Notes under the pieces: generated by a model | Seen by the model: only the letters and a program-made list of their open reading frames with translations | What the model was told of the DNA's origin: nothing | Databases searched by the model: none | In this document: piece after piece, positions 48,106 to 56,898 of the stretch | Numbering within the stretch: position 1 is the first letter of the stretch | Layout: each line of letters starts with the position of its first letter | From: Stentor roeselii | Taxonomy: Eukaryota > Ciliophora > Heterotrichea > Heterotrichida > Stentoridae | Direction of reading: 5' to 3' | NCBI GenBank assembly: GCA_006503475.1 | Contig: RSEH01000264.1 | Coordinates: 1-64,000, forward strand | Length of the DNA: 64,000 nucleotides | Translations under genes and position numbers: made by a program

Positions 48106-48633
48106 TTAAAAGAATCCTGTCATGCTCCGATCAGCTTCTTTGACTTCTCCTTGAGGTTCCAAAATACTTTCATATCCTGAATTTTCAATTAAATAAGAGC
48201 TGATAATAGTTGACCCTCTTTCAATATTATTCGCATCAACAACAGACACATCCATAGAGTTTTGAACACTGCCTGACTGATCCTTAACCATGGGAATCGT
48301 GCTTCCAGTCAGAGAAGACAAGCAAGTGGATTCATTCTTTATCTGAGAACCTGAACTTAAACTAAAAGGTTCAAATTGACTGGCTAGAATCTCATCAACC
48401 GTATCTTTCATGTTACTATCCTTCAAGACATACTTATTAAAAAAGCAGGTCAAGTCATCTCCTTCAAACTTAAACGCCTTGATACTAACCTGCCCATTCA
48501 CAGCCGGTTTTAAAGTAATTCTAACCTTTCCAGTTTCGCATTTATAAGAAACTTTAAACAATTTCATATACTGTTCTTTGTCAATATCAAAAAAAATATT
48601 TCCTTCCTTCACAAACAGTTCTATATTTTCCAT
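48106..48633 (-). CDS. unknown 175-residue protein
   Basis: Not recognised. The first 75 residues look folded, with alternating strands and Lys/Phe pairs (ELFVKEGNIFFDIDKEQYM, KVRITLKPAVNG). The remainder is Ser/Asn-rich and acidic, likely disordered. The start ATG lies 7 nt after the stop of the next minus-strand gene. Intact and with normal composition, so probably real. Confidence 0.65.
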   Translation of the reverse strand: MENIELFVKEGNIFFDIDKEQYMKLFKVSYKCETGKVRITLKPAVNGQVSIKAFKFEGDDLTCFFNKYVLKDSNMKDTVDEILASQFEPFSLSSGSQIKNESTCLSSLTGSTIPMVKDQSGSVQNSMDVSVVDANNIERGSTIISSYLIENSGYESILEPQGEVKEADRSMTGFF

Positions 48634-48640
48634 TTATTTC

Positions 48641-49129
48641 TTAACTAAAATAAACTCTCTGTGATTTATGCCTCACAATGTTCTTCTCAGACACAGGGTC
48701 ATATAAACTACTCCAGAAAAATTTTTCCCGAGAGTCAATTCGACGACTTTTTTCGAAATAACTCAAAAGAGGACTTCTGATGCTGCCTCTGGAAGTTGAT
48801 TTATGGTCGTAAACCATTGGACTGTCGAAGAATTCTCGACAATCTTTATAATACTTGTTGTTGTCTTTACTTACTTTCACGTGAAAGTTAGGGTCCCATC
48901 CGAGTTCTTTTAGTTTTTCGTGTTTTTTTGAAGATTTTGGTAGGGGAAGACGGTCTGAGAACTTTTCGAGAGTGGACCTTAGGTTGGGGTAGGAATTTTT
49001 GGAATAGTTTCCGAGGAGAAGTTTTTCTTGCTTTTTTCGTGAAGGCTTGTCGAAGTAGACGCGGTAGAATTCGTGTAGCTTTGGGTTGCTACTGCTTGAT
49101 ACGATATTTAGTCGGCTATCTAACATCAT
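48641..49129 (-). CDS. unknown basic 162-residue protein
   Basis: Not recognised. Rich in Lys, Ser, Tyr and Asn with short motifs such as KLKELGWDPNFHVKVSKD and REFFDSPMVYDHKS; largely disordered. The start is MM at 49129 after AAT. It shares a divergent 136-nt gap with the coiled-coil gene at 49266 and is 7 nt upstream of the next gene. Confidence 0.65.
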   Translation of the reverse strand: MMLDSRLNIVSSSSNPKLHEFYRVYFDKPSRKKQEKLLLGNYSKNSYPNLRSTLEKFSDRLPLPKSSKKHEKLKELGWDPNFHVKVSKDNNKYYKDCREFFDSPMVYDHKSTSRGSIRSPLLSYFEKSRRIDSREKFFWSSLYDPVSEKNIVRHKSQRVYFS

Positions 49130-49265
49130 TAATATGGATTTTGAAGGTTTAATTTATTACATGAAATTTAACTATTTCATTGAATTGATTATAGGATGAT
49201 CAGGGTTTATTGAATATCGTTCTATGAATGATCAGGTTTTATTTATTAAATAGCTAGTATAAAGA
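49130..49265. promoter_or_regulatory. 136-nt divergent promoter region
   Basis: AT-rich gap between divergent starts. It contains a near-direct repeat of GATGATCAGG/GAATGATCAGG (about 49194 and 49226), each followed by a T/A-rich run. Confidence 0.45.
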
Positions 49266-50903
49266 ATGAATGAAGAAAACCATTTGAAATCTAATCAAGG
49301 ATCTTTTTACACCCTAAAAAGTGACTCTTCTCTTTCATCATTCAAACCTGCAGACCTAGACGACGGATTCTTCTATGTGAATGACAACCAAGAGTTCAGT
49401 CTAGTCAACCGAAACTCAGGTCTTAACAAGCCGAGAAAATACCCAGTGGCCTACAAGTCAAACGAAAGAATCCCCAACTACAGACCTCGCCTTTCAACTG
49501 AAAAGCTGAGCCCGAGCAATCATTTCTGCTTATCCTGTGTACGACACTTGCAAACCATCGAAGAACTGAAAAAAGACCAAGAAAAGTCTTCTGAAAGGTA
49601 CTTTTTGACTGAAAAACACCTGAAGCAATACGACAACCTCCTGCAAATCAAAGATAAACGACTTGCACAAGATGAAGCAACTTTAAAAGCAGACTTCGAG
49701 TTTCTGGAAAACGAGAAAGAAAAACTGAAAAAAGAACAGAAACGACTTGAAGCTATGCAGGCTGAACTTTTAATTGAAAAAGAACAAAATGAGCTGAAAA
49801 AACTTGAATTAACGAATTATCATCGAGAAAATGTTGAAAAAGATCAGATTCTTGAACAGTTTTCTATGGTTTTAAAGGAAAAGGAATTAGAAATCACAAG
49901 AATTTTAAAGGAAAATGATGAACTTAAGAGAAAAGTGCAGGAGTTGGTCTTGGTTAATGGTGAACAGAGTAATAAAATGAAACTTCTTGAACCTAAAATT
50001 TTAGCTGAAAAATTCCCGGATATTGAAAAATTTAGAGCGAAATTTAATGAAAAGAAAAATAAATTGAAACTTGTTGAACGTGAAATGGAAATTTTAAATA
50101 ATGAACTCAAGCAAAAACAACAATATATTAATGAGAAAAATCTTTTTATTGAAAGTGAAGAAAGAAGACTAGAAAATGATAGGAAAATGCTTGATGAAGC
50201 GAAAAAACAGGTATTTGAAGAGTTTGAGTCTGTTGAAGAGCTGAAAATTATTTTAAAGGTTGAGGAAGACAACCTTAACAGGGAAAGAGAACTCTTGAAG
50301 GAAAAATATGATGCAAAAGTAGCAGATGTTGAAGAACTGAAGCAGAAACTTGCAGACAATATAAAAAGACTCATGGAAGAAAAGGAACTTTTCACTACTG
50401 AAACACGAGATGTCAGTCAAGACAAACTCGAAAAAATAATTATTGATTTGGAGGCGAAGGTAAAATATTTAAGTCAATCAGAAAAGGTTTTGACTGAAAA
50501 AAATGAAAAACTCACTAATTTCAACATAAATCTGCAGAAAGACCTGGAAATTCTTAAAGAAAAATATGATTTACTTGTTTTTCGAACTGAAGAAATCGAA
50601 AATAATGAAGATTTGCTTGAATCTTCATTTAAAAATGAAGAATTTCAAAAGGATTCGTCAGAATCTTCAGAAAAAATTAAGAATATTGACTTGTTTTTTA
50701 ATAAAGACTCATTGTTTGAAGACATTAATAAAAGGGTTGAAGATGCGAATCAAGAACTGAAAAACGCAAATGAAAGACTTCTAATGGAACTGGACTCTCT
50801 AAGAGAAGCACCATCGAAAGATGAGGCTTTAGATTCTTATAGGGCCAGAGCTCATGGCAGACAAACTAATAAAGAAGAGATTCACTTTTCATTTAAGAGC
50901 TAG
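49266..50903 (+). CDS. long coiled-coil protein, CxxC/LLQIKDKRL family member B
   Basis: The 545 residues have an 85-residue polar head, then HFCLSCVRHLQ (CxxC), TEKHLKQYDNLLQIKDKRL and DEATLKAD, in the same order and spacing as the protein at 5966-7555. About 400 residues of coiled coil follow. Only the head-coil junction is well conserved between the two, suggesting it is the functional site, perhaps a metal-binding or dimer-nucleating collar. The Cys pair alone is too few ligands for a zinc site unless two chains share it. Complete frame, TAG stop. Confidence 0.8.
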   Translation: MNEENHLKSNQGSFYTLKSDSSLSSFKPADLDDGFFYVNDNQEFSLVNRNSGLNKPRKYPVAYKSNERIPNYRPRLSTEKLSPSNHFCLSCVRHLQTIEELKKDQEKSSERYFLTEKHLKQYDNLLQIKDKRLAQDEATLKADFEFLENEKEKLKKEQKRLEAMQAELLIEKEQNELKKLELTNYHRENVEKDQILEQFSMVLKEKELEITRILKENDELKRKVQELVLVNGEQSNKMKLLEPKILAEKFPDIEKFRAKFNEKKNKLKLVEREMEILNNELKQKQQYINEKNLFIESEERRLENDRKMLDEAKKQVFEEFESVEELKIILKVEEDNLNRERELLKEKYDAKVADVEELKQKLADNIKRLMEEKELFTTETRDVSQDKLEKIIIDLEAKVKYLSQSEKVLTEKNEKLTNFNINLQKDLEILKEKYDLLVFRTEEIENNEDLLESSFKNEEFQKDSSESSEKIKNIDLFFNKDSLFEDINKRVEDANQELKNANERLLMELDSLREAPSKDEALDSYRARAHGRQTNKEEIHFSFKS

Positions 50904-51277
50904 TTTTGCTTATTTAAAAAGAACTAGTATATTACTAGAGATTTAGTAAATGGGTTAATGGTTTGTTGAAAGTTTCGGTATTCAAATGCATATGGAGTAA
51001 ATGATGACTTTTATTTTAAATATCTGATAGTGATATTAATTTTATATTTCATAGAAATATAACTTTTACTTTTTGATTTTTGTTCATTTTTTAAGATCCT
51101 TCTTAATTTTGAATGTGTTCTATGAAGACTGCATTAAATAATCGAAAGATGGAATGAATATTGGAACTTTATTATTTATTTAAAAGTTGAGCATATGATT
51201 AAAGATTGACTATTAAGGTAATAAATAATCTAACATTTTTTTACTACTCCTAATCGATAACATAACGCAACTTTCCT
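50904..51277. other. 374-nt convergent intergenic region
   Basis: AT-rich and T-rich. It lies between two gene ends, with nothing recognisable. Confidence 0.6.
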
Positions 51278-51856
51278 TTAATTAATAATCTCAGTAAATA
51301 TCGCAGGCTGAGGTATTTTCGCTAAAATTTTCTTTCTCTTATCATTCCCTTCCCTACTATTCGCTCTTTTCCTTAAACTTTTTCTCCCTTCATTTCCTTT
51401 TTCTCGATATTTATCAAGACGTTCAATTTTCTGACTATGTCCAAAATTTTTCTCATTCTTGATAACGACCTGAAACAATTCTCGAGTTTTTTTCTTGTTT
51501 TTCAAAGATTTTTGAGATTTACTCTGAAAAAAATTTCCAGAATTTTGACCCGATTCTTTTTTTTGCATCGGGTAAAAAGTTGAAGGCAGGGTCATGCGCA
51601 CATCTGGAGACTTATGCATGAAAAAATAATTAAGTTTAGGCTCAAGAATAAGCATTGAACTGCGCTTTTTAAGTAACTTTAAGTCTAAAAAATCGCTTAT
51701 CTTTTGTTGAGTGTCTTTTTTTAATATTGGACTTGGGCTTTTAGTATCTTGATTCTTAGTCATTGTAAGAGTTGCTGCTTTGGAAAAAGCTTCACGAAAA
51801 TTGAAGGATTTCATAGGAATTCTGGTTCTGGCTTCAGACAAAAAAGATAGGCCCAT
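51278..51856 (-). CDS. unknown basic 192-residue protein
   Basis: Not recognised. Very rich in Lys, Arg and Ser with repeated KKK/RKR clusters and few hydrophobics, so mostly disordered. Short hydrophobic islands (SMLILEPKLNYFFM) lie near 70-80. Nucleic-acid or cytoskeleton binding would fit the charge but is only a guess. Start ATG at 51856, TAA stop. Confidence 0.65.
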   Translation of the reverse strand: MGLSFLSEARTRIPMKSFNFREAFSKAATLTMTKNQDTKSPSPILKKDTQQKISDFLDLKLLKKRSSMLILEPKLNYFFMHKSPDVRMTLPSTFYPMQKKESGQNSGNFFQSKSQKSLKNKKKTRELFQVVIKNEKNFGHSQKIERLDKYREKGNEGRKSLRKRANSREGNDKRKKILAKIPQPAIFTEIIN

Positions 51857-51994
51857 AGTTTATTAATAAATTTTCCGAAATTAAGAAAATCATTTCCTTA
51901 TTCTCAGTCATTTCAAGAACGTTTCAGTTATTTTAGATACACAACCAAAAACTTTTATATAAAAAAATAACGATCTATATCTTTACCTAATAAC

Positions 51995-54376
51995 CTAATC
52001 TAAATTCCCTTCTCGAATCCTTTCAGGTTTCAAGACAAAATGTTCATGATGACTCGGAACAAACTTAAGATTTCTAAGTTCCATTTGATGTTCTAAATTA
52101 GTAGCTTTTCCATAAATCTTCTCAGCAGCCATTCTTTTACTCCAAATAAGTCCTTCTTTGACGACCCTAGGAGTAGGTTTAAGTCCAACAAGTAACATAT
52201 ACTTAACAGCAAGTAAAATATGTTCAAGTACAACAAAATGCAGCCACATTTCTCCATTCCTGTAATTATTAGTTCCAGCGATTTTTATATCAAAAACATC
52301 AGCAGTGAATACAAGAATAGCTGTATTCGTAAGAGCTCCAAAGATAGAAACAGCTCGAATAATAGCAATCCAAGTTCCTATTGAATTAGTGGGTGTCGGG
52401 TACGGTCTTTGGCAAAGGTAACAAATTTTATAAGCGTCGACTCTGACTTCTAAAATATTTAACAACAGTGAAAACAACGGGAATAAAGGACAAGCAACAG
52501 AAAACATGACGACGTATCCGTAGTTTATTACCAGTTCCATGTAGTCATCGAGAGGTGTTTCATATGGAGAGAGCTTTGACTGACTTTCAATGCTAGACAA
52601 AGGAGTCGTTTTTTCTGAAGTATCTGAATTATTTTGATCTTTCATTCTTTTTTCTTCTCGGTAATCAGCGATTTTTTGCTTCAAATAAGGGAAACCGAGC
52701 TCAAACCCATTCATGAAAGTATTGAATATCAATATCCAGAACAACTGCTCTTGTAGTTCTTTCATACAATTCCCTGTAACTGACCCGCTAATACAGATAT
52801 CGCTTCTTTTTATAAAAGCGATGAAAAAAAGAGACGAGTAGCTGTTGATAAACTGAAACAGGTAAAGTTTTACAGTTAAAGCATTGTTGTACTCTGAGTC
52901 ATATTCGTAGTTTTCCCATTGAGTCAGTTTCATCGCTATGACTCTATGAGCAGTGTTCATTATTTTTATCTGCATCGCATTTGCAAGGGACAAGTAAGTC
53001 GAATACTCTCCATAGTCAATCTTCACCGTTGTTATTAAAATTATCAGAGAAAGCACTGCTGTTGTAAAGAAAATAGTTACTGTGAACCCAATCGACCTTT
53101 TAAATTTTTCCCAGCCTCTACTTGTTTGGATCTTTTTTTTAATTCCTGAAATAGGGTCAGTTTTGTATTCTCCTTTAAACGCTGGCCTTTGAGGCTCGAT
53201 TTCAACTAAGTCAGTTGTTCCCCATTTCCAGGCTAAAATATTTTCTTTACGAATCCAGAGCTGGTCAAGTAAAGTTGAGCCAAAACTGAGAATAATTGAA
53301 AAAGCAAGAAGAAGAATTTCATATAAATCAAGTTTTTCTTCGAATTTATAAATGTCCTTGTTGATCGCACGTACCAGAAAGGCAGCAAGTCCGACAAGTG
53401 AAGGAACAACAAGCCAGCGAATATAATACTGCAAATAAGCGAAGTACATTGCAACCTTTTCACCGAAGTACCTTCTGATGGTTTTAATATCTTGAATCTT
53501 ATAAAATTTCGCAAAGTTTCCCCATTCACTCTTTAAATAATCAAGTTGAGGATCGAAGTGCAGGCAAAAGTTCGAAGTAATTATCTGATTTTCAAGTAGT
53601 TCTCCTAAATCAACCACAGAAGTAATCATTGCAGTGACAAGTTGAACTTTATCTTTATACCTGAAAACAGAAGCGACTCCTTCATTATTTTTCGCTTTGC
53701 CTTCACAATGATTATAAGTCTTATAAATCGAGTAGAGTTCATCATCAGGAATGGTTTTAAACTGAAACTCTCCATAAGGTGATACAAAAGAAAAGCCTTC
53801 TTTAGGATAACAACAGTCATCATTCGAGTAAACTTCAGGTCCAGGGCGAGAAATATTGACTTGTACTTGATAATCAATAAGATCTGCTTGAATTCTCATA
53901 TTTGTTTCACTTGCCTGAATTTTCATGAAGATTTCGTCTTTATCTCGAGAGTAAAACAAGCTGAAGTCCAGGTGCAAGTCTTTTTCAAATACAAGGATAA
54001 GGTTCTCGACTATCAACTTCAACACGTTCCTCCATCGGACCATCCCGTTGTTGACATCTCGCAAGAAGTTGTCTCTTGAATCTTTGATTGTCTTGAAACT
54101 TGCGCTGTATTCTCGGTCTTTTCGCTTTTTAGACCTTTTGCCAATCATTTTCAAGTCAAGAGTTCTTCGCATGTTGGACACGTCTACCATTTCTTCGGCA
54201 GCTTCTTCTTCGATGATCTTGAAGATTGCGTTGTAGATTTTTAGGAATCGCTCTTTTGGGATTTCTTTGTCCAGAGACTCGCTTAGGTCTTCAGCTTGCG
54301 AGAAAAAGTTTGGAAAAACAAAGACTTGATGGGCGAGGGTTGAACTCGTCTTTTCTAGAAGAGGAGCTTCGGCCAT
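51995..54376 (-). CDS. anoctamin (TMEM16) family protein
   Basis: The 793 residues have a cytosolic N-terminal domain (1-300), then the helix-entry motif YFGEKVAMYFAYLQYY near 304-320 and ten membrane helices. The Ca2+-site positions are kept: N and E in FMNGFELGFP near 550, E in MELVINYGYV near 607, and E and D in LEVRVDA near 638. It should be a Ca2+-activated lipid scramblase or ion channel. No PIP2-site or pore residue allows choice between the two. It pairs functionally with the IP3-receptor-like channel as a Ca2+ effector, by inference only. Confidence 0.92.
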   Translation of the reverse strand: MAEAPLLEKTSSTLAHQVFVFPNFFSQAEDLSESLDKEIPKERFLKIYNAIFKIIEEEAAEEMVDVSNMRRTLDLKMIGKRSKKRKDREYSASFKTIKDSRDNFLRDVNNGMVRWRNVLKLIVENLILVFEKDLHLDFSLFYSRDKDEIFMKIQASETNMRIQADLIDYQVQVNISRPGPEVYSNDDCCYPKEGFSFVSPYGEFQFKTIPDDELYSIYKTYNHCEGKAKNNEGVASVFRYKDKVQLVTAMITSVVDLGELLENQIITSNFCLHFDPQLDYLKSEWGNFAKFYKIQDIKTIRRYFGEKVAMYFAYLQYYIRWLVVPSLVGLAAFLVRAINKDIYKFEEKLDLYEILLLAFSIILSFGSTLLDQLWIRKENILAWKWGTTDLVEIEPQRPAFKGEYKTDPISGIKKKIQTSRGWEKFKRSIGFTVTIFFTTAVLSLIILITTVKIDYGEYSTYLSLANAMQIKIMNTAHRVIAMKLTQWENYEYDSEYNNALTVKLYLFQFINSYSSLFFIAFIKRSDICISGSVTGNCMKELQEQLFWILIFNTFMNGFELGFPYLKQKIADYREEKRMKDQNNSDTSEKTTPLSSIESQSKLSPYETPLDDYMELVINYGYVVMFSVACPLFPLFSLLLNILEVRVDAYKICYLCQRPYPTPTNSIGTWIAIIRAVSIFGALTNTAILVFTADVFDIKIAGTNNYRNGEMWLHFVVLEHILLAVKYMLLVGLKPTPRVVKEGLIWSKRMAAEKIYGKATNLEHQMELRNLKFVPSHHEHFVLKPERIREGNLD

Positions 54377-54568
54377 TTATAGAGGATGAGAATGATGAGG
54401 CTTTTTATTATATGGATTTTTGGGAAGGGGAAGGAAAGGTTTTGGATTGGGTTGTGTTTGGAGGTGGTTTTGGGTGTGTTGGGTAATTACAGAGTGGCTT
54501 GTTATTTAGTTTAATTTATTAAATTTTTTTTTAGAATTTTGCATTTGACAATGTGTATCTGTTAATTT

Positions 54569-55474
54569 TCATTTTAACACATTTAATGCTATAATTTTTT
54601 TCAGTCTAAAGTTTTTCAACTCTACATAACCGAGTTTAATAGGCAACGGTGAAAAACAGCTAAATTTCATCCGTTGTTTCTGCGCCTTGATCTTCTGATA
54701 AGACGGTAAAAACGATTTCCCAATCTTCAAAAAATTCCTCTTATCCTCACCTTCAACCAAAGCACATTTCACAATAGGAAAAATAAAAATTCCTAAAAAC
54801 TCTTCAAATTCCCAAAATTCCTGCCATTCAAAATCAACCAACTCTCTACATTCATCCAAATTCAAGCTGAAGCCTTTTTTCAATAAAAATTCCGATATAG
54901 AAAGTGCCGAAATCCTTGTTTTTCCGTCACTTATTTCATTCCACCAGTTAAGCACTAGTCTGAGGTAGTCTTGTGAGTTTTTTTGTGTTGTATGAGGATA
55001 ACAAAACTGCCTTGACGATTGTTTCACGCGAAAAGATGAAGACAGCTGAAATGAAGCAATTTCAGGCGAAAAGTGGCCCTTTGGGTCGAATTTGCAGCAT
55101 TTTTCCAAGAAATTAAGAATTTTATCAGATTTTTTATTGTAAATGAATGAAGCTAGTAAGTCTTTTAGGTTCATTTTGATGTCTGAGGCATTTTCAGCTT
55201 TGAATATCCTGCATAGTTCTCTTTCAGCGGATTTTTTAAAAGGTAATAACGGGGGAGGTAGTAGGGCTGATAGAAGAACTTCAGCTGATGGGAGTTCTTT
55301 ATCGTCTTGTTCGATGTTTTTGGAGAAATCTTGGTTGAAGTGGTTTGAAATGTTTTGGTTGTTTGTAGTTGATTTGAATTTCAGGTTGATTAGTCTGATT
55401 GGACTTGCTGAAGGACTGTCTTGTTGCCAGGAATTTCGGTTTTTTCCTTCAAAAGATTTGTTTTTAATAACCAT
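54569..55474 (-). CDS. unknown 301-residue helical protein
   Basis: Not recognised with confidence. The first 75 residues are Ser/Asn-rich and disordered, the rest helical. Two segments, including FLLKKGFSLNLDECRELVDFE, have the rhythm of degenerate EF-hands but lack loop ligands. The end is basic (QKQRMKFSCF). Ends with TGA, 192 nt from the anoctamin start. Confidence 0.65.
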   Translation of the reverse strand: MVIKNKSFEGKNRNSWQQDSPSASPIRLINLKFKSTTNNQNISNHFNQDFSKNIEQDDKELPSAEVLLSALLPPPLLPFKKSAERELCRIFKAENASDIKMNLKDLLASFIYNKKSDKILNFLEKCCKFDPKGHFSPEIASFQLSSSFRVKQSSRQFCYPHTTQKNSQDYLRLVLNWWNEISDGKTRISALSISEFLLKKGFSLNLDECRELVDFEWQEFWEFEEFLGIFIFPIVKCALVEGEDKRNFLKIGKSFLPSYQKIKAQKQRMKFSCFSPLPIKLGYVELKNFRLKKIIALNVLK

Positions 55475-55938
55475 GAAATATTATCTATTGTTTCAAAACC
55501 TGATTGGAATGAAAATTATTCAAATTTGAATCTTTTTTGTAGTTTTTTGAACTATGGATTGTGTCATTTACAGTTATTATAGTCAATTAAACTAGTCTGT
55601 GGATTAAGATATGGATTCTTAGGACTCTTTGAGTATTTACTTATAAAGCATGCAAGTGAATAGAGATTTGACTATTCAAAGTTTTCAAAAATTTAGCATG
55701 GATTAGGATATTGAAAATTTGAGATTCAATTACCCTGAACATGAATCCTCAGAAACTTAAACCTTAAATTTACCTGAAACATAAAATTTAAATATTCCTA
55801 TCTTTTAATCCTTCCCCCACTTATCACTCCACCCCCCCCAAGATCATCCTACCTCCTTCCCCTCCAATCTCCTGAAACCTCCATCCTTTCTCTAAACTCA
55901 TCCTTATCCAATTCACTGATTAATCGAATAATCAGTTA
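55475..55938. other. 464-nt divergent intergenic region
   Basis: AT-rich on the left, strongly C-rich on the plus strand from about 55810 to 55920 with a run of eight C. No open frame is supported. It is probably the promoter region of both flanking genes. Confidence 0.5.
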
Positions 55939-56511
55939 ATGGACACATCAAAAGACACTCAAGAAAACTCCAAACTATTCGACTCAAACCCAGAGACATC
56001 CTCAGATCCTTTATCCTTTCCAATCGGCACTTCATTCATCTCATACTCGGACATTGAGAACCCTCAAATCGACACAACCCTGAAAGAAGAAGAATCCCTT
56101 TCACTAGAAACCGAGCCAGTTTCCATTCCAAGAAAATCAGATTCATATTCAACGATTCTTCCTCAAGTGGAGCCTTTCTACAAACGTTACTATTCAGACA
56201 AGTCCTCAGAGGGTTCATCGAAACAGACAGGTTTCGAATGCGAGTTTTTTATTCGCTATGAAACAACTTTCGGCCAACAAATAGTTTTAGTCGGAAATTC
56301 AGCAGACCTGGGGTCTTGGAATGTTTTTAAAGGGGTTCCTTTGGCTTGGGGCCCGGAGCACTTGTGGAGTGCTAAGGTCTTTATTTCAAGTCTTCCTTTG
56401 GAATACAAATATGTCCTCATGTCGGATGAGAAAAGTCTCTGGGAAAGTGGCAGTAATCGCAAGTTGTTGAGAAGGACTGAGGAAGTCATTGACTATTGGC
56501 AGGAGTTTTAA
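55939..56511 (+). CDS. CBM20 starch-binding domain protein
   Basis: The first 95 of 190 residues are acidic, Ser/Pro-rich and disordered. Residues 98-190 form a family 20 carbohydrate-binding module: ECEFFIRYETTFGQQIVLVG, then GSWN, then LWSAKVFI, YKYVLMS and WESGSNRKL, the last being the typical starch-binding WE.G.NR motif. No catalytic domain follows, so it probably tethers partners to storage polysaccharide, as laforin-type CBM20 domains do. Its 3' end overlaps the convergent gene by 26 nt. Confidence 0.88.
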   Translation: MDTSKDTQENSKLFDSNPETSSDPLSFPIGTSFISYSDIENPQIDTTLKEEESLSLETEPVSIPRKSDSYSTILPQVEPFYKRYYSDKSSEGSSKQTGFECEFFIRYETTFGQQIVLVGNSADLGSWNVFKGVPLAWGPEHLWSAKVFISSLPLEYKYVLMSDEKSLWESGSNRKLLRRTEEVIDYWQEF

Positions 56512-56869
56512 TTAGTTCGAAGTAAGGAAAGATGGATGATATCTTTGATTCTAGCTTGTCTAGGTGGAATGAGACTGATACGCCTGTTTTGTCTGAATGG
56601 AGACCGTCTAGGGTTGAATGGATTTTAGAACCTTTTATTTTTAGCTTGTTTTTCTTTATGAATACTCGCAGGTAATCGTTTTCTTTTAGTAGGCGGATGT
56701 ATTGTTCGGTTAGTCTCGCTTTTAATAACTTTTGACGCTTGTTTTCAAATACTGGGTCGAAAAAAGGGTCTGGGTCACTTTGTGAACGACGTCTTGAGTA
56801 GAAGTTTTGAAGCATTTTTTCGCCGTGACTTATGATGGGCTTGTTGAAAAACATATCATCTCTTAACAT
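56486..56869 (-). CDS. unknown 127-residue protein
   Basis: Not recognised. Basic with a short helix (KLLKARLTEQYIRLLKEN) and Ser/Arg-rich head. The last nine codons overlap the CBM20 coding end on the opposite strand. The start is ATG after AATAA, facing the kelch gene across 29 nt. The small size leaves some doubt. Confidence 0.58.
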   Translation of the reverse strand: MLRDDMFFNKPIISHGEKMLQNFYSRRRSQSDPDPFFDPVFENKRQKLLKARLTEQYIRLLKENDYLRVFIKKNKLKIKGSKIHSTLDGLHSDKTGVSVSFHLDKLESKISSIFPYFELIKTPANSQ

Positions 56870-56898
56870 TTATTAGATTTATTTACTTATTTAATTTC
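56870..56898. promoter_or_regulatory. 29-nt divergent intergenic region
   Basis: Only 29 AT-rich bases separate two divergent start codons. As at 8770-8791, promoter elements must be very short or lie inside coding DNA. Confidence 0.5.
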
